A stretch of DNA of 64,000 nucleotides from Setaria digitata. Taxonomy: Eukaryota > Nematoda > Chromadorea > Rhabditida > Setariidae. Location: assembly GCA_003640385.1 (NCBI GenBank), contig RCAB01000061.1:1-64000 (forward strand), read 5' to 3'. The notes below the pieces were generated by a model, which worked only from the letters and a program-made list of their open reading frames with translations, made no database searches and was not told the DNA's origin. Position numbers and translations under genes: made by a program. This document shows, in pieces, positions 52,199 to 64,000 of the stretch. Position 1 is the first letter of the stretch, and every line of letters begins with the position of its first letter.

Positions 52199-55100
52199 TA
52201 ATAACATAACATTACACTGAATCATTTCACTCCTCAGAATCAAATTGGGCATGATGAGTGAGAGAGATATAAAGAAGCTGAATTAGTGAATAATAATTAT
52301 TTTAATTCTGTGCACAATGAGATTCTTTTTTTTTGGTAAAAATTTTGCAAAAAAAAAAAAAAAAAAAACAAAGATAAAAAATTTTTAGCAATTATTTAGT
52401 GAATGACATTTTAAATGACTTATTTTTTGTTTGAATTTTAAGCAAAGAAATGAAAAACACCAATAACAAAAAAAGCTTTTTCCTTCTAATATTTTCGTTG
52501 ACTGAATTAATCACAATGAAATTTCAATTAATATTATATAAGTCATTTAAAATGCTCATGTTAACAGTGAATAAATACATCAGGAAAGACTTGTCGTGAT
52601 TGAAAAATGGAATAAAATAAATTGATAATTATTTGAGCTGTCTTAGTTAGGGAAGGTGGCAATGTTTTTTTTCTTTTTTTTTTGGAGATTCGAACATAGC
52701 TATATAATTAATTAATCAACGATATATTATTAAATAAACGGACGATAATTAAATTATATTAAATCAGCCATTATTTCATTCAAATTCAAGTTTGTATTTC
52801 GTTATTAGTGTTTTACAAAATTACTGTTCATTTCAATAAATTTTGCTACATTGATTCGAACGTAGTGCAAGAATGGGAACTTTTGATTGCCACTGATAAC
52901 GTTTATCAATTTCGGTTTGTTTTTTATCATGAGGATTTCAAAAACAAAAAAAAACAAAACAAAAAATGGCCAGTGAAATCAAAAATTATTAAGCTTAATT
53001 AGTACTTTTCCTTCATTGAATTTCACAAAAAAAAGCCAATCATTTAGTTTAATTAGCACATTGCTATATGTTGCAAATTTATTATGTCTTTTTTGTTTCA
53101 ATTTCTTCTTAAAAACTACTATCTCATTATGTTTATTTGTTTCTTAATTGCAAAATTTTCAAGTCGTGTGAAATGATTTTAAATATCAAATCAAAAAAAA
53201 AAAAAAAGAAGCTGATAGAACCTAAAATATTACTGAACTGACTGAATTTTAGACATTTAACAAGTAATAAAAGAATGAAAAATGCTTAAAATTTTTCAAA
53301 TATATAACCAAAGGATGAATCTAATAGTTATTAATGGATCAAATAAAATTTCACTTGTTTGATTTACAAATGTTGAAATTTCTTAAAATTCAATCTAAAA
53401 GTCATCGCAAAAAAAAGTATCTCACATGCAAAAATAATTCGATTTGCATTTCGCTGAAAAGAATGGAACAAACTAACAGCTCGATTATTACTGAAAAACT
53501 ATAATTATTGTAATTTTTAGTCCCAAAAATCATATCATTTCGATATTTGCAACAACTTATTAAATAAATCTTGTAAAAATATTAATTATTGTCACAGTTC
53601 TTTCTTCCTGAATTAAGGTAAATTTTGAATTCTGCTAAATTTAACTTGAACATGATATTTGATAAGGAATTAACTTTACCTAGGCAGAATGAGTCAAATT
53701 TAGTGATTTATAGGAAAACTAGAACACATTTTGGGTCGATAATCAGATAATAATGTTAGAAAGTTTTCACATAAGTGCAATAATATAGTATATATTTAAA
53801 CATTTTTCCTGAATCTCCATATTTGGGATTGTATGTTATACTTTCTTGAGGACTTTAGGGCACTCTTTGACATGAACAGCATAAAAAATTTGTTGGTAAT
53901 ATCAAATTTCTTTCCAAAGTGATTCGGCATGGAAATTGATTTCGAGTTTAGAAGTCGTTCTCCCTAGACTGTATACTTAAAAGGTAATAATTCTACTTGT
54001 GTCAGGCCTATATTGAAGTCAAGGTTACAGTTTAATCTACTTACTGCTTGTGCCATCTGAAATACTGCGATAGTTAGAGTTCAGGGAGATTCTGATCAGA
54101 TTAACATTTGAAAATCTCTATTGATTTTATTTAATTGTTGAACGAGAAAGGGAACGAAAGAATTTCCTCTTATCAGAAGTACAGTTCAAATTGTGTTGTT
54201 ATCATCTGATAACGATTCCACATTTTTTAAACATCAAACTTCACTAAGATCAGTCTCTTCATCTCTCTTATCATGTATTTTATTTCTTTTGCCCACATTT
54301 TCTAAGCTTTGCATCTAAAAAAATTGAAGTCAGTATCGTTGTTTGTACCATTTACTATACCTTCTTCTCATAAAAACAAAAGACTTTTGCATATTTTCTG
54401 AAAAATTTTGCCAGAATTTGAAAAATTTAAAAAAAGAACTTTATGAAATTTTCAAGTGATTATTTTAGTTTTACCGAAATAACGACCTATATAATGTATG
54501 ATTATTAATCGCTTCAGCAGCCAACGTTTCAATCGTTATTGTTCCCAATATTATAATTATAATATAGAAACTCAAGATTCAAGTTAACTGCTTTGTCATA
54601 TCAAAATGTAGTCTAATAATGGTCTAATAATAATTGTCAAGAAGGATCAAAACAGTAGTGACTGGTTGGATTGAGTTAAACATATTTATCAGTGATGGAT
54701 CTGATAATTAATTTCATAGCTATGTCATTAAATTTATCACCAAGTCAATTAATTCTTTTCCTTTCGTCAGTTAAGTTTATGAAGCTGCTTGAAGTTTTGT
54801 TTAATTAACCTCTGATTTCAACCTTCATGCCATTACAATGCTGCAATCTGTCGAACTACTCTCTCTTCCATTTGTAATGTGAAAGAATTCTCTTCTTGTT
54901 CAGAGGTAAAATTTTTTTCATCCAGAAAGGCTAAGGAAGGATAATTATCATTAAACTGTCAAGAGTTGTTAGGAAGCTGGTGAATCGGTCTAATAAGGTT
55001 TCTTATCAGATAAGAGTGTCACAGGATGAAAGAGCTAATTATAACAGATCTTCAAAAAGGTGGATTAATTCTTGCTACTGGATTGTTCTAGTTTTCATTG

Positions 55101-57906
55101 CTTCATAATCTCGGTTATCGACGAAAATCTCTTCCGGAGTTCATAATATTTAACTAATTTTATTCTTGGAGTTATTAGTTCCATTCATACTGCCTCTTTT
55201 TATCTAACTCGACTTTCATATGTGATTATTAGCATGATTTTTCTTTATTTCCTTTGCTAGGAAGTTTAATTACTGAAATGTTGAGGAGTCAATTCAATCA
55301 GCTACTGTAATCTTGTAACAATGAAATGCATGCTCCTTACGGTAAGCCTTATCCGGAAAAAATTTAAATTCTTCTATGTTGAATCTTCTCTTTCTTCATC
55401 TTACGCAAGTAACGTACAATATTTCTGTTATAAACAAATTTTATTGACGAAACTTAGCGTGATCTAAGATTAGAAAATAATATTTCGAATAAAATTAAAG
55501 TACAGAAGTTTCCATTTCCTGTAGATATTGCTGAAAAGTCGCTTAACACTAATTCAGAATTTTAAGCTAGTTCGGAAGAAAAAATTAGAACTTTCATGAA
55601 ACTGTAAGTTCATTTCGCTTTCATTGCATCATCGTCAGTTTTCGTCTATTCTGCAAGATATCTCTATGAGTCAAAGTTCATCCACTTCAGCTAAATTATG
55701 ATCAATGAAATCGAAGTTGCTTTGAGTTCGTTATACTTCTGATACAAATTTCAGTAATTTAGACAGAATTTGGTCCTGTCATTTTCTCAAACAAAAGCAA
55801 AAGGAAAAAAATTTAACTTTTACTACAAAAATTTTGACTTTCAATTATGGTGTGCGATAAAGTAAATCAATCAAAATATTAGAAATATTTCGAAACTGTT
55901 TGAAAAATATTTCGTTACACAAATTGTTTCAGTTCTTTAACTTTACAGTATTAATGAAAGGATGCATTTTGTTTGTAAAACGCACAAAAAAAAAAAATCG
56001 TAAAGTAAAAAATATATCAAATAAGGATTTTTGACGAAATTTATATTTGATCATTTGTTCAAAAAAGAAATCATTCAAGAGAGAGAAGAAAAGGAAGGTT
56101 TTAAAACAAATGAAAATTGGTAGAAATTCCATAACTGAAGGAGATAATTGATTAAAATAAAATTATTCACTAATTAATGTAATAAAACTTTAAAATTCTA
56201 AATGAATTTCACGGAATATGCATGGTTTTTCTTAAAAGTATAATTAACCGTTTTTTAGACGTCTGAACAAATCATTTCAATTTTCTTATTTAATTGTAAA
56301 ATTTTTGAAATTTAACTATTAATTAACAGAGCAGAATAAATGTTTGATTATATCAAGTCAAAAATTTTGCCAGAATAATTTTTCACAAAATGTCTTTTAA
56401 GAAAATTCCAGAACCATTAAACTTGAAATGGCATTTGTCAAAATGAAAATGGAATTTTATTTTTTAAAATTTTTTTTCCCATATGCTTGTGATGAAAGTT
56501 TGCAGAAGAATTTATGAGAAATTTGAAATGTAGAAAAAAAATTCATTCCTTGTAAAACATTTATTTATCATTTTCAAGCACTGATCTTCACAAATATTCA
56601 ATCTATGAAATTTTTTTTAAAAATTAAGGTATTAAATAATAGAAATTTGTCTTGTTAATCTGACATAAGTTTTTAATGAAAAAATTCATTTTTAAGTGAA
56701 TAGGGAAAAAAGCAAAATAGTTTTTATAGAGAATCGATTGAAAACATTAGGAATAAGTAATAAAATTATTTCATAAAATATGTTAAAACATGTGACTTAA
56801 ACATTTCTCGAAGTAACTTTTTCCTTAATATAATTCTTTCAATTCTTTTTTTTTCAGAATATGCAATATAGATCTTTTTAATGGGAATAAAAGTTCGGCA
56901 GATATTTTAACTTTAATAAATTAAAAGGAAAAAAAAAATGCAATAAATGCTTTTTACTTGCCGCTTAAGTGAACTTGTCAAACTGTTATACTTCGATCTT
57001 CCCCAAATTTTATTTTTAAATTTCAAAAAATGAAATGTTAATTATCATCTGTGTTCATAATGGTTCAATTATTGAAATCGCTCACATGCCAAAATAATAA
57101 ATTAGGCATTATCATCATTTCCACACAAGTTTATTTCTGATTTCTGCTTTCGCTCCCTCCATCTATCAATTTTAAACACTAGTTTTCCTGTATTTTCTTT
57201 CTTTTTCTTTTTTGTAATTTTACAATTTGCTAACTTTCTGATGCTTTGGAACTATTTCATGCAATAATACATCTGCGACCTGTCTTGAAAATCTCGATAA
57301 AATATTTGAATTCACAAATTGTTTGTTTAGTGAGCTATATAGTTTAAAAACACTTTTCCTGTGTAATCCGCTGCTGCTAAATGTTGATCGAATAATAAAT
57401 CTTTACTTCACAAACGATATAAAATATCACTGCATTATATATCCGAAAAAAATAATTTGTTTAATATTAATAGATTAAAAGAGTTTATTATTATAGCAAT
57501 CTTTGCTTCTTTTTAGAAAATTATATCAAATATCGTTGGTTTTTATCATGTAAGGAAGTATTTACTAATACTAGAATTCGACTGAATAGTGATTTAAAGT
57601 TGTACTTCAGTATTTACGGAAAATATATTGATATACTGATAAAGAAGTCAGCAAGTTTTTAAAAATCTATGGAAATCACTTTAAAGGCAGCCGTCGTTGG
57701 CTAATCCATTGCGATGGTAATATGGCCAGAAAATATAGAAGATATTCTGCTAAAGACCAGTCCCTCAATTTCTAAAATCATATGAAAAATCTAAATAAAA
57801 ATTGAAATTCAAAAATAGTTTGCATTTAAAATATTCCACCTTCCTCTTCATATTAAGGATTCATTGTCGCTTCTCAGTAATTGTCGTTCTCCGATAAATT
57901 CCGGCA

Positions 57907-58089
57907 TCAATTCCAGGGTTTTGGCAGATGGTAGAGGTTGGAACTACTGACTCTTGAAATAATGTCAAAATGACCTACTGAATATTTCGAATTCAGAACG
58001 TTTTGAGCAAGAATTAGACTTTTTCTACATAGCAGGACATCATCAGAAGGCGGAGAAACAGTCGAAAGTTTGAAATCTTCAGAATACAA
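57907..58089 (-). CDS. Possible terminal exon or decayed coding stretch
   Basis: After a TATTCTGAAG site the minus strand stays open for nearly 60 codons of mixed composition (starts DFKLSTVSPPSDDVLLC, ends YHLPKPWN, stop). Base composition is less AT-rich than the surroundings. It lies beyond the stop of the MSP-domain gene, so it could be an alternative 3' exon, an old mobile-element remnant or chance. Confidence 0.15.
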   Translation of the reverse strand: MYSEDFKLSTVSPPSDDVLLCRKSLILAQNVLNSKYSVGHFDIISRVSSSNLYHLPKPWN

Positions 58090-58488
58090 TCAAATCAGTT
58101 CAGTACTCAAGATCTATAACTTAAATCTTCCCTTTACTGGTGACTCGCTAAAATATCTGGTCCAAAAATGATATTTATAAAAATTTGTGAAAATAGAAAA
58201 TGTGTGAGAAAATTCAAAACTGTCCACTCCCTCCTTAATTTCCAACGACTTCTTCATGCAAGAAAATTGAAAGTTCCACTAAATTAACAGAATATTTAAT
58301 GTAGCTTTGAGAAGGTGTGGTGAAGGTTGATGATTGCTAATCAGAATTCTCATAATATAGATTTTCAGGTGAGTAATTTGCAAGAACATTCATCAAAAGA
58401 CACTTGCGTGTATAAAAGATAATTCAGTAGAATTCATTAGTGAATTATGACTGCATGAATTTGTGAATTGATTACACAAAAAAAAAAG

Positions 58489-58525
58489 CTTAGAAATCGA
58501 TTATTAAACATAAACGATTTCTAAG
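58489..58525 (-). repeat. Hairpin spanning the stop codon of the MSP-domain gene
   Basis: CTTAGAAATCG (plus 58489-58499) pairs with CGATTTCTAAG (58515-58525), and the arms are flanked by an A run on one side and a T run on the other, which extends the stem. In the transcript, codons for the last few residues pair with the start of the 3' untranslated region, and the stop codon at 58504-58506 lies in the loop. Confidence 0.75.
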
Positions 58526-59734
58526 TTTTTTTTCATTCGAGTTGATCCACTGTGCCGGAAGAAACTGTAATAAATACTATCATTTACAACTTTTCGATCA
58601 GTAACAAAATATTCCAACGAGAGTCGATCCTTCAAATTTTTCTCCGGTATTTTTTCCACCAAATCAACTTTTATCTAAAAAAAAAAGTATCTTTCTGCAG
58701 AAATTTTTCACTATTTCATAGAGTTATCTGATTGATAATCAAGTATTTAAAGGATCAAATGTTTGTAAGAGTTTAAAGCTTAGCAATCAAAAGATATCAA
58801 CTAACTTGTACTGTTTCTGAGGGCGGAATTATTCCAGCAGTTGGAAATGCTGCAAGGCGCCTTATAGCATTAGTTTTCAGCGCCCAAATTACCGATTTCT
58901 TGTAATTATTGGTGAATGCAAGTATTACTGGCCCGGTATGACCGCTTCTAATTGTCACCTATTAAGCTTTTATAATGAACGCTTTTCTTCCCTATAAATG
59001 GATCAGCACTTGTTAGCAAAATCTTTTCGAAATCGAATTCTTTTCATTTAATAATTTAATACACTATTAAATCACATACATATTACAAAATTTACCTGGG
59101 ACTCCGGAAATGAAACAAGTCCTTCAACTGCACCCGAAGAATTTCCCTTGTAATCCGCTAACAGGCGATCCTGAAGCAAAGCAATACTAATGCAGAAATT
59201 GATAACTGCTACCAAGTCAATAGAATAAATACATCAAACACCCTAAGCAACTCAGTTCGCATTTTCACATTGTTAGCAGTACAAAATCAAACGAAAATGT
59301 TTCCTATTTTAGAACTGTTCAACTTCCGAACATTCATAAAGTACCAGAAGTTTCCACAAACCCCTCACCACAACATCACATCTGCCACTTCCGGATGTTT
59401 TCCCGACTGCGGTAGTCAATGTCCGATTTCGATTAGCAATTTCAGTCTTGCCATCTTCGTTCTTCCTGATCCTGGTTGGAAGTGACCTTGCCGTTGTGAG
59501 ACTCAGTCTTGTAATGCTCAAGCCAGTGGCAGTATACTGCAATCATGAAATTATTACGTAGAATACCTTCTCATCTTATTCCTTCTAGCATTAATATCTC
59601 TCACTTACGCTTTCCTTCGGTATTGTTTTGAACGTGTCAAGCATGACTTCTCGATCTCCGACTATACCGGATGTATTGTCACCAGAAAGATGTCCACATC
59701 CTGACTGGCTCCTTATGACCCGTTCCTTTGCATG
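58504..59734 (-). CDS. MSP-domain (major sperm protein-like) protein, C-terminal part
   Basis: MSP domains are immunoglobulin-like folds found in nematode sperm cytoskeletal proteins and in VAP-type ER contact proteins. Exons, all phase 0: 59609-59734, 59369-59536, 59096-59170, 58806-58958 and 58504-58674. The MSP-like part is in the last three: GLVSFPESQ, then VILAFTNNYKKSVIWALKTN (strand plus the usual K.T motif), AFPTAGIIPPSETVQ (the typical Gly-Ile-hydrophobic-Pro-Pro turn), then KVDLVEKIPE and a final strand. The preceding exons are Ser/Thr/Arg-rich and look like a linker. The 5' limit given is the 3' splice site that keeps phase with the REEP-like exon at 59831-59977; the frame upstream of 59734 stays open to 59824, where a stop precedes it. 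So this probably is not the start of the protein. Confidence 0.6.
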
Positions 59735-59830
59735 CTGTTCAAACCAAGTCAGATGATTTCTATCTAGGCCGTTTGTCACCAAGCGGGACAAGTTAAAATC
59801 TTCAGAAACAAATACCGGAATCAATCAAAC

Positions 59831-60289
59831 CTTGTTGTCGACAATGCCCGTTAGTGAGTAACGGAAGAGAAACATCAGTGCTAGTATTTTAATGTAGGAA
59901 TAACCATTCACAGAAGCATAGATAGCATCAGAAGCGAAGGACATACCACAGACAACCCAGTACACAATGACTGATTTCTGAATGCTAATCATTTACTGCC
60001 GGCAGATTTGAAAGACTACAACTTTTGTCTGGCAATACAATGGACAGTTTTGACAAGTGAAAAGTTTATTTGGCCTAGCTCAGTGCCAGATCTAAAGACA
60101 GGCCTTAATGAAGCCATTTCTGTTAGCCATTTGCCAATAAGTGAAAACTCCAGGCGGTAAAGTGCATATTACGTTGCATAAAAGAAGTGAATAACTGCCG
60201 CTCAATAAGTGTATTACAGTAAGCAATAAGGACATAGTGAAGGCACTGCAGTGGCAGAACTGGCTTGCTGTATCCTTTATATCTGTAAT
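59831..60289 (-). CDS. REEP/TB2-DP1-HVA22-like membrane segment (probable 5' exons of the MSP-domain gene)
   Basis: REEP/YOP1 proteins bend tubular ER with paired hydrophobic hairpins. The exon 59831-59977 encodes KSVIVYWVVCGMSFASDA and then a hydrophobic stretch with SYIKILALMFLF, which lines up with the YWVV...E...PFYY.LK...L block of this family. The exon before it (about 60149-60289, boundaries uncertain) encodes a hydrophobic stretch with SYSLLLCNVICTLPPG, resembling the conserved LLCNLIGFxYPAY segment. The donor AACAAG|GTTTGA at 59831 is in phase with the MSP-side exon at 59734 across a 96-nt intron. The sequence is divergent, the spacing between the two blocks is short with the donor I chose, and the N terminus is not found. 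It could also be a separate gene. Confidence 0.4.
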
Positions 60290-60599
60290 TACTGATAAAT
60301 TTGATAATGGCCAAGTTTTGGATTTCCTTACATAGTATCGACAGACATACGTACACATCACGTCAAGTTCACGTGTATGCTACTGAGCTGCGTGATGGAT
60401 CACGATAATACAACGAGATTTCATGATGAAATATTCACTTTTCTTAAAAAGACTGCTGTCTGGATGTGATCGTCCGGCACATCTAATATCATGGGCTTCC
60501 ATCCCAGCAGATCCTGAAGCAACAGCTGGGACGACAGACAACCACCACAAGAAATGTTTCAAAATGACATCTTCACATTGCTGCATTTCCCTTTTATAC

Positions 60600-61250
60600 A
60601 TTAATTTGACCTCTCGTTCAGAGTGACCCTACCGGATCAGTTCCTGAGGATTTCAAAAGACAATGCAAATATCACGAGAGAAAGGAAGAGCTCTTCTCTT
60701 GGCTTCATCTTCACTCCCTCAGAACATGTTCCCGAGAACTCCTGTAACCTTGGCCCACCAGCATCACCCTCACAAACACTGCATCAAGCAGAGGAGGCAA
60801 GACCGGGAGTCCCCGGGGGAAATCGATGGGAAGCAGAAGCACCTCCCATCCCCGCTCCACATTATCGATTTCTTATATGTCAACGGAGTGTACAGAGCAG
60901 AGAAAAATAGCCCCTCCTCTCCTCACATGCATATGCTGTGGCAGACAGACAGACAGACAGACAGACAGACAGGGGTCGAATGTGCACTTAAGGAGGACGA
61001 AATGTAGCAATTGCACGGTCAGTCTCTCTGTTTGTACTCTCATTTGGACGGTCTGCTCAGCTGTGCTGTTATCGTATCGGTGCGTGAGGGGTTACTGTAT
61101 CAGTTGTGCTCTTCACGTGACTGGTTACTGTACCCTACGGTACAGCTACTATTTATTCACAGGAGCATTGGGGATAGTGGGGTGTGAGATGGGTCAGTTT
61201 AGGTCGTTTGTGAAGGGCTGGTGATGATGACATTAGCGCCGTGTCATCCC
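60600..61250. other. GC-rich island
   Basis: Roughly half G+C over several hundred bases (for example 60721-60900), against well under a third elsewhere. Several overlapping frames on both strands stay open for 75-130 codons, as expected when stop codons are rare in GC-rich DNA, so I do not call a gene. It contains the (GACA)n repeat and a small CTGTACC/GGTACAG hairpin at 61128-61145. It lies upstream of the REEP-like exons and could be 5' control or untranslated sequence, or an insertion. Confidence 0.5.
60942..60972. repeat. (GACA)n tetranucleotide microsatellite
   Basis: About seven and a half tandem CAGA/GACA units, inside the GC-rich island. Likely length-polymorphic. Confidence 0.97.
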
Positions 61251-64000
61251 GAGAAATAGTGAGCGGAGAATTTTTTCGATGATCAATAATTCAGCAAAAT
61301 ATTTGGGGAGCGCTTCGTTATTAATCACTTTAACATTTAGTCAATTTACAGTTTTTCTACTTTCAAGATGTTGCCAGATGCTACATTCTGTTGTTTATCA
61401 AAGACAGAAATTTTTTGGGTAAAAAAAATAGGCTGGAAGGAAAGGAAAGTTGTGGGTTGATCGTTGAATAAACAACGTAAGTAACTGTCGTGGATGATAA
61501 GTTGAGGTGGAAGTAGGTTGTGCGTGATTGAGTTAAGGCTGGAAGGAAATAAATCATTAAGTAGGCAGGTGCATTTCATAGTTTATGATATTCATGTTCG
61601 TTTTTTCATAAAAAAAAAAATCACCTTTGACACGTGAACAGGTAATGATTCTGAAGTAATGATGATATATTTGCCATTGCGAATGAATGGCTTACTCCCT
61701 GGTCCCCCCCCCCCCCTACTCTTTCTGCTCTATCAGCCAAAGAAGTTTGAATGATTCTAAAATTGAGAAAGGAAACTTGATCATCTTTTCCTGTCGCTGT
61801 TGGCATTTTATTTTATTTGGGAATTCTATAAAATGGTTGAATTTGCAATCGTCGCACTGCTTCATTGCAATTTAGAGCAAAGCAGAGGAAGAAGTGGAGG
61901 CATCAAAGTTGTACTGAATAGTCGTTATCAGCGTTTGCCATTTCGGCATCCTTCATTCTCAGCTTTCCATTTATTTATTGAATATATTTCTGTGACTTCA
62001 GAAAGTCCTATGTGTTGCCACTAATTCGAAATTACTTCCAAATAAGTGATTTCAATAAATTCGTGAACTTTTTTGTTTCTGAAATCCGATTACACAATAA
62101 TAAAAAGACATTAGAGATGGTATGTTTGGTGAAGGTGTTCGATCGGAACGAATAGTGTTTGAGCAGTTCATCACTTTGCTTCACTTTTACAGACTGTATC
62201 TTTTTTAAAATAAGCTGTGTTATTTGTCAGGATATTTATGTGAAGTCGTAATAATCATTTTATCATTCTTCGAAATTCCATGAAAGATCGGTATTCTGGG
62301 ATTCTGTTCCTTCAATATTTTTTGCCCTTCCATACAACGGGCACTAACCTTCTTGTTTCTGGAGAAGAATTAGTCGATAGATTCAGGTTTCGTGTAATTT
62401 AAAATTGAAATTATCACACTCCCCATTGAAGGAATGCATTAAGGAAAGAAGGATGATGGAATGAATCTCTAGACTCGAGCTGAATGCTAGTGAGTCTTTT
62501 TTTTATCTTCCTTTCATTATCTGAAACTTAGCGATTGCTACTCTGTGAAGACCTAGGTACTCACTCGTACGTCAAAAAAGATCTCAGAATGGTTCATTTT
62601 CAGTTAGGGATGGAAAAGGTGTGGAACGATGAACTAACTTGCTTTGTTTACAAATTGATACCATACAGTCTTCATCCCTTCTTTCATCTCTCGTGATTGT
62701 TATTATTTAAATTGAATATTTCATCGTGTTGTTGTCTAGTATTATGCATTTTAATCACTGTAGTCTAATAAAAATACTGGAGAATTCTGTAATCTCAAAG
62801 AAGCAAAATTTATTTTGATTTAGCTCTCTCGAAATAATTTTCATGCTAGATGAGGAGTGAATTGATGCAGTTCTAGATGCGGTGTTTCTCATTTTTGGTG
62901 AATAATACAGATTGTTTAAGTAATTCCCCAGTTTTGCAAGCTTAAACCAGTTCTTGCATAAATTATCCTTGCCAATACGATTCTCTGGAGTGAAACTTTT
63001 TCTCTATCCCGTTTTTTTTTTCATGAATAATTTAACCCCTTTTAATTTTTTTTTTTTTTTTTTGAAGGATAGTTAGTTTGGCAAGTTGTTTAAGTGTTAT
63101 AAGCTATGTACACCCCGCAAACAGTCACATTATCTACAAAGTTAAGGTTAGGAAAAACAAGTTTTCTCGATCGGCTGTAATTGGATAAACTGATGTTAAT
63201 TGAAGAATGTTGAGACTAATATATCTTTTGTCAGGTCATAAATTTGATAATTTTTCTCTTGAAATGTGCAAACTTATTCGTCTTTTTTTTTTCACCTTAA
63301 ACAAAAAGAAAAGCATCATCTTTAAACAATAATTGCTCCCTTTCTCTTTTTTTTATTGAGAAGTTGAGATTTGAGAGAAAATTCACATTCATTGAAATGA
63401 AGAGAAGGAATTAGAGATAACAGTTGTTCTGTGTGACTATTCACCACATTGCTGCTTTTCCTGATGATGCTAATTTTCTGAATTTTTTTTAAAATCAGTA
63501 TGCTTTAAAATATCCGTTATTCATAATGTACATCCCACATAAGTTCTTTGTCTTATTTTCCACGATTCTCTTTCTTTCTTTGTTTCGAAAAGAAAAAAAA
63601 AACGATTTTTAATTTCTGACATTATAAATCCTATGTTTCTCTTTAAGCGAAATGTTAGATATCATCTACTGCGCTTCTTGAAGAGTGCCATTATCTCTTT
63701 TGCACTTTGCACATTTCATCCAGGAGTTTTTAATATAAATTAGTCAGAAAATTACCTTTTTTCATGACACTTTCTTGCACATATACTGTTATCATCATTC
63801 GAATTCTTCTGGGATGAACCTTTCTTCATATTCTACCTTTTCCTTATCACTGTCCATCTCCTTCTTATAACTTGAATTCAAACCATTCATTCGTTATATG
63901 TTGGTGCAGCTCTTTCCCTCAAATTATGCCGTTATAGCGAAATTTAGAACGAACTCTTTCGTTGACTAGAGAAATCAGTTAGTATGAAACTTTCAAATTT
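61251..64000. other. Right-end spacer, no confident gene
   Basis: Mostly AT-rich with T runs. A 13-base C run lies at 61704-61716. On the minus strand an ATG near 61685 opens 17 codons to a good donor (TCAAAG|GTGATT); it could be a first exon of the REEP/MSP gene but nothing joins it firmly. No tRNA or repeat family recognised. Confidence 0.45.
61704..61716. repeat. Poly-C run (13 bases)
   Basis: Thirteen consecutive C in a genome where C and G runs are otherwise rare. Length is likely to be variable or miscalled. Confidence 0.9.

Larger units (their letters stand above)
47545..58503. other. 11-kb spacer, no confident gene
   Basis: AT-rich, with long A and T runs. Notable items are a 24-bp direct repeat (47883-47936), a 34-bp perfect palindrome (51588-51621), a possible plus-strand first exon (52109-52198) and an open minus-strand stretch at 57907-58089 with mixed composition. 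None could be assembled into a gene. Confidence 0.5.

Noticed and set aside
60380..60601. Minus-strand 73-codon frame and an alternative exon DLLGWKPMILDVPDD
   Set aside because: Could be a 5' exon of the REEP/MSP gene, but two frames are equally open and no phase-matched junction stands out.
60623..61224. Three overlapping plus-strand frames of 95-132 codons
   Set aside because: They lie in the GC-rich island and read through the GACA repeat as TDRQTDRQ; several frames are open at once, which is expected from composition.
1..64000. tRNA, rRNA, CRISPR, bacterial operons or Wolbachia inserts
   Set aside because: Looked for and not seen; no bacterial-style intronless genes or repeat-spacer arrays.

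Overview
The window looks like nuclear DNA from a clade III (filarial or related spirurid) nematode. It is very AT-rich. Its genes are cut into many small exons with short introns ending in TTTCAG. Two starts sit 7 nt after a strong 3' splice site, as in spliced-leader trans-splicing. The gene content includes a ShKT-domain peroxidase and an MSP-domain protein, both typical of nematodes. The species is an inference. Two single N bases (1253 and 28686) show this is a draft assembly.

All confidently modelled genes lie on the minus strand, so the gene order below runs from left to right but transcription runs right to left. (1) 3942-6693: inositol-pentakisphosphate 2-kinase. (2) 10652-15985: PAT1/patr-1, the mRNA decapping activator. 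(3) 18609-33359: a secreted ShKT-domain animal haem peroxidase with a 7.9-kb intron that holds a 1.19-kb near-perfect tandem duplication joined across an N. (4) 37906-42556: BBS1, a BBSome subunit. (5) 43236-47537: a kinesin-14 (C-terminal motor) protein, 680 bp upstream of BBS1 in transcription. (6) 58504-59734: an MSP-domain protein, probably joined to upstream exons at 59831-60289 that resemble the REEP/TB2-DP1-HVA22 membrane family.

Exon boundaries were worked out by hand from reading frame, splice-site phase and known family motifs. For genes 1-5 the exons add up to intact reading frames of about 453, 837, 756, 577 and 558 residues. The genes have unrelated jobs: inositol phosphate synthesis, mRNA decay, cuticle or extracellular peroxidase chemistry, ciliary trafficking and microtubule transport. 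I see no pathway cluster; the only plausible co-transcribed pair is kinesin-14 followed by BBS1.

The spacers (1-3941, 6694-10651, 15986-18608, 33360-37905, 47545-58503, 61250-64000) are AT-rich. They hold homopolymers, palindromes, microsatellites and a few short candidate exons that I could not join into genes. A GC-rich island with a (GACA)n repeat lies at about 60600-61250. The best leads are the MSP plus REEP-like architecture, the peroxidase lacking both haem-ester residues, the perfect palindrome beside a candidate microexon in the inositol kinase gene, the GC-AG intron in the kinesin, a repeated AAATGT-N-ACATTT palindrome, and the N-joined duplication.
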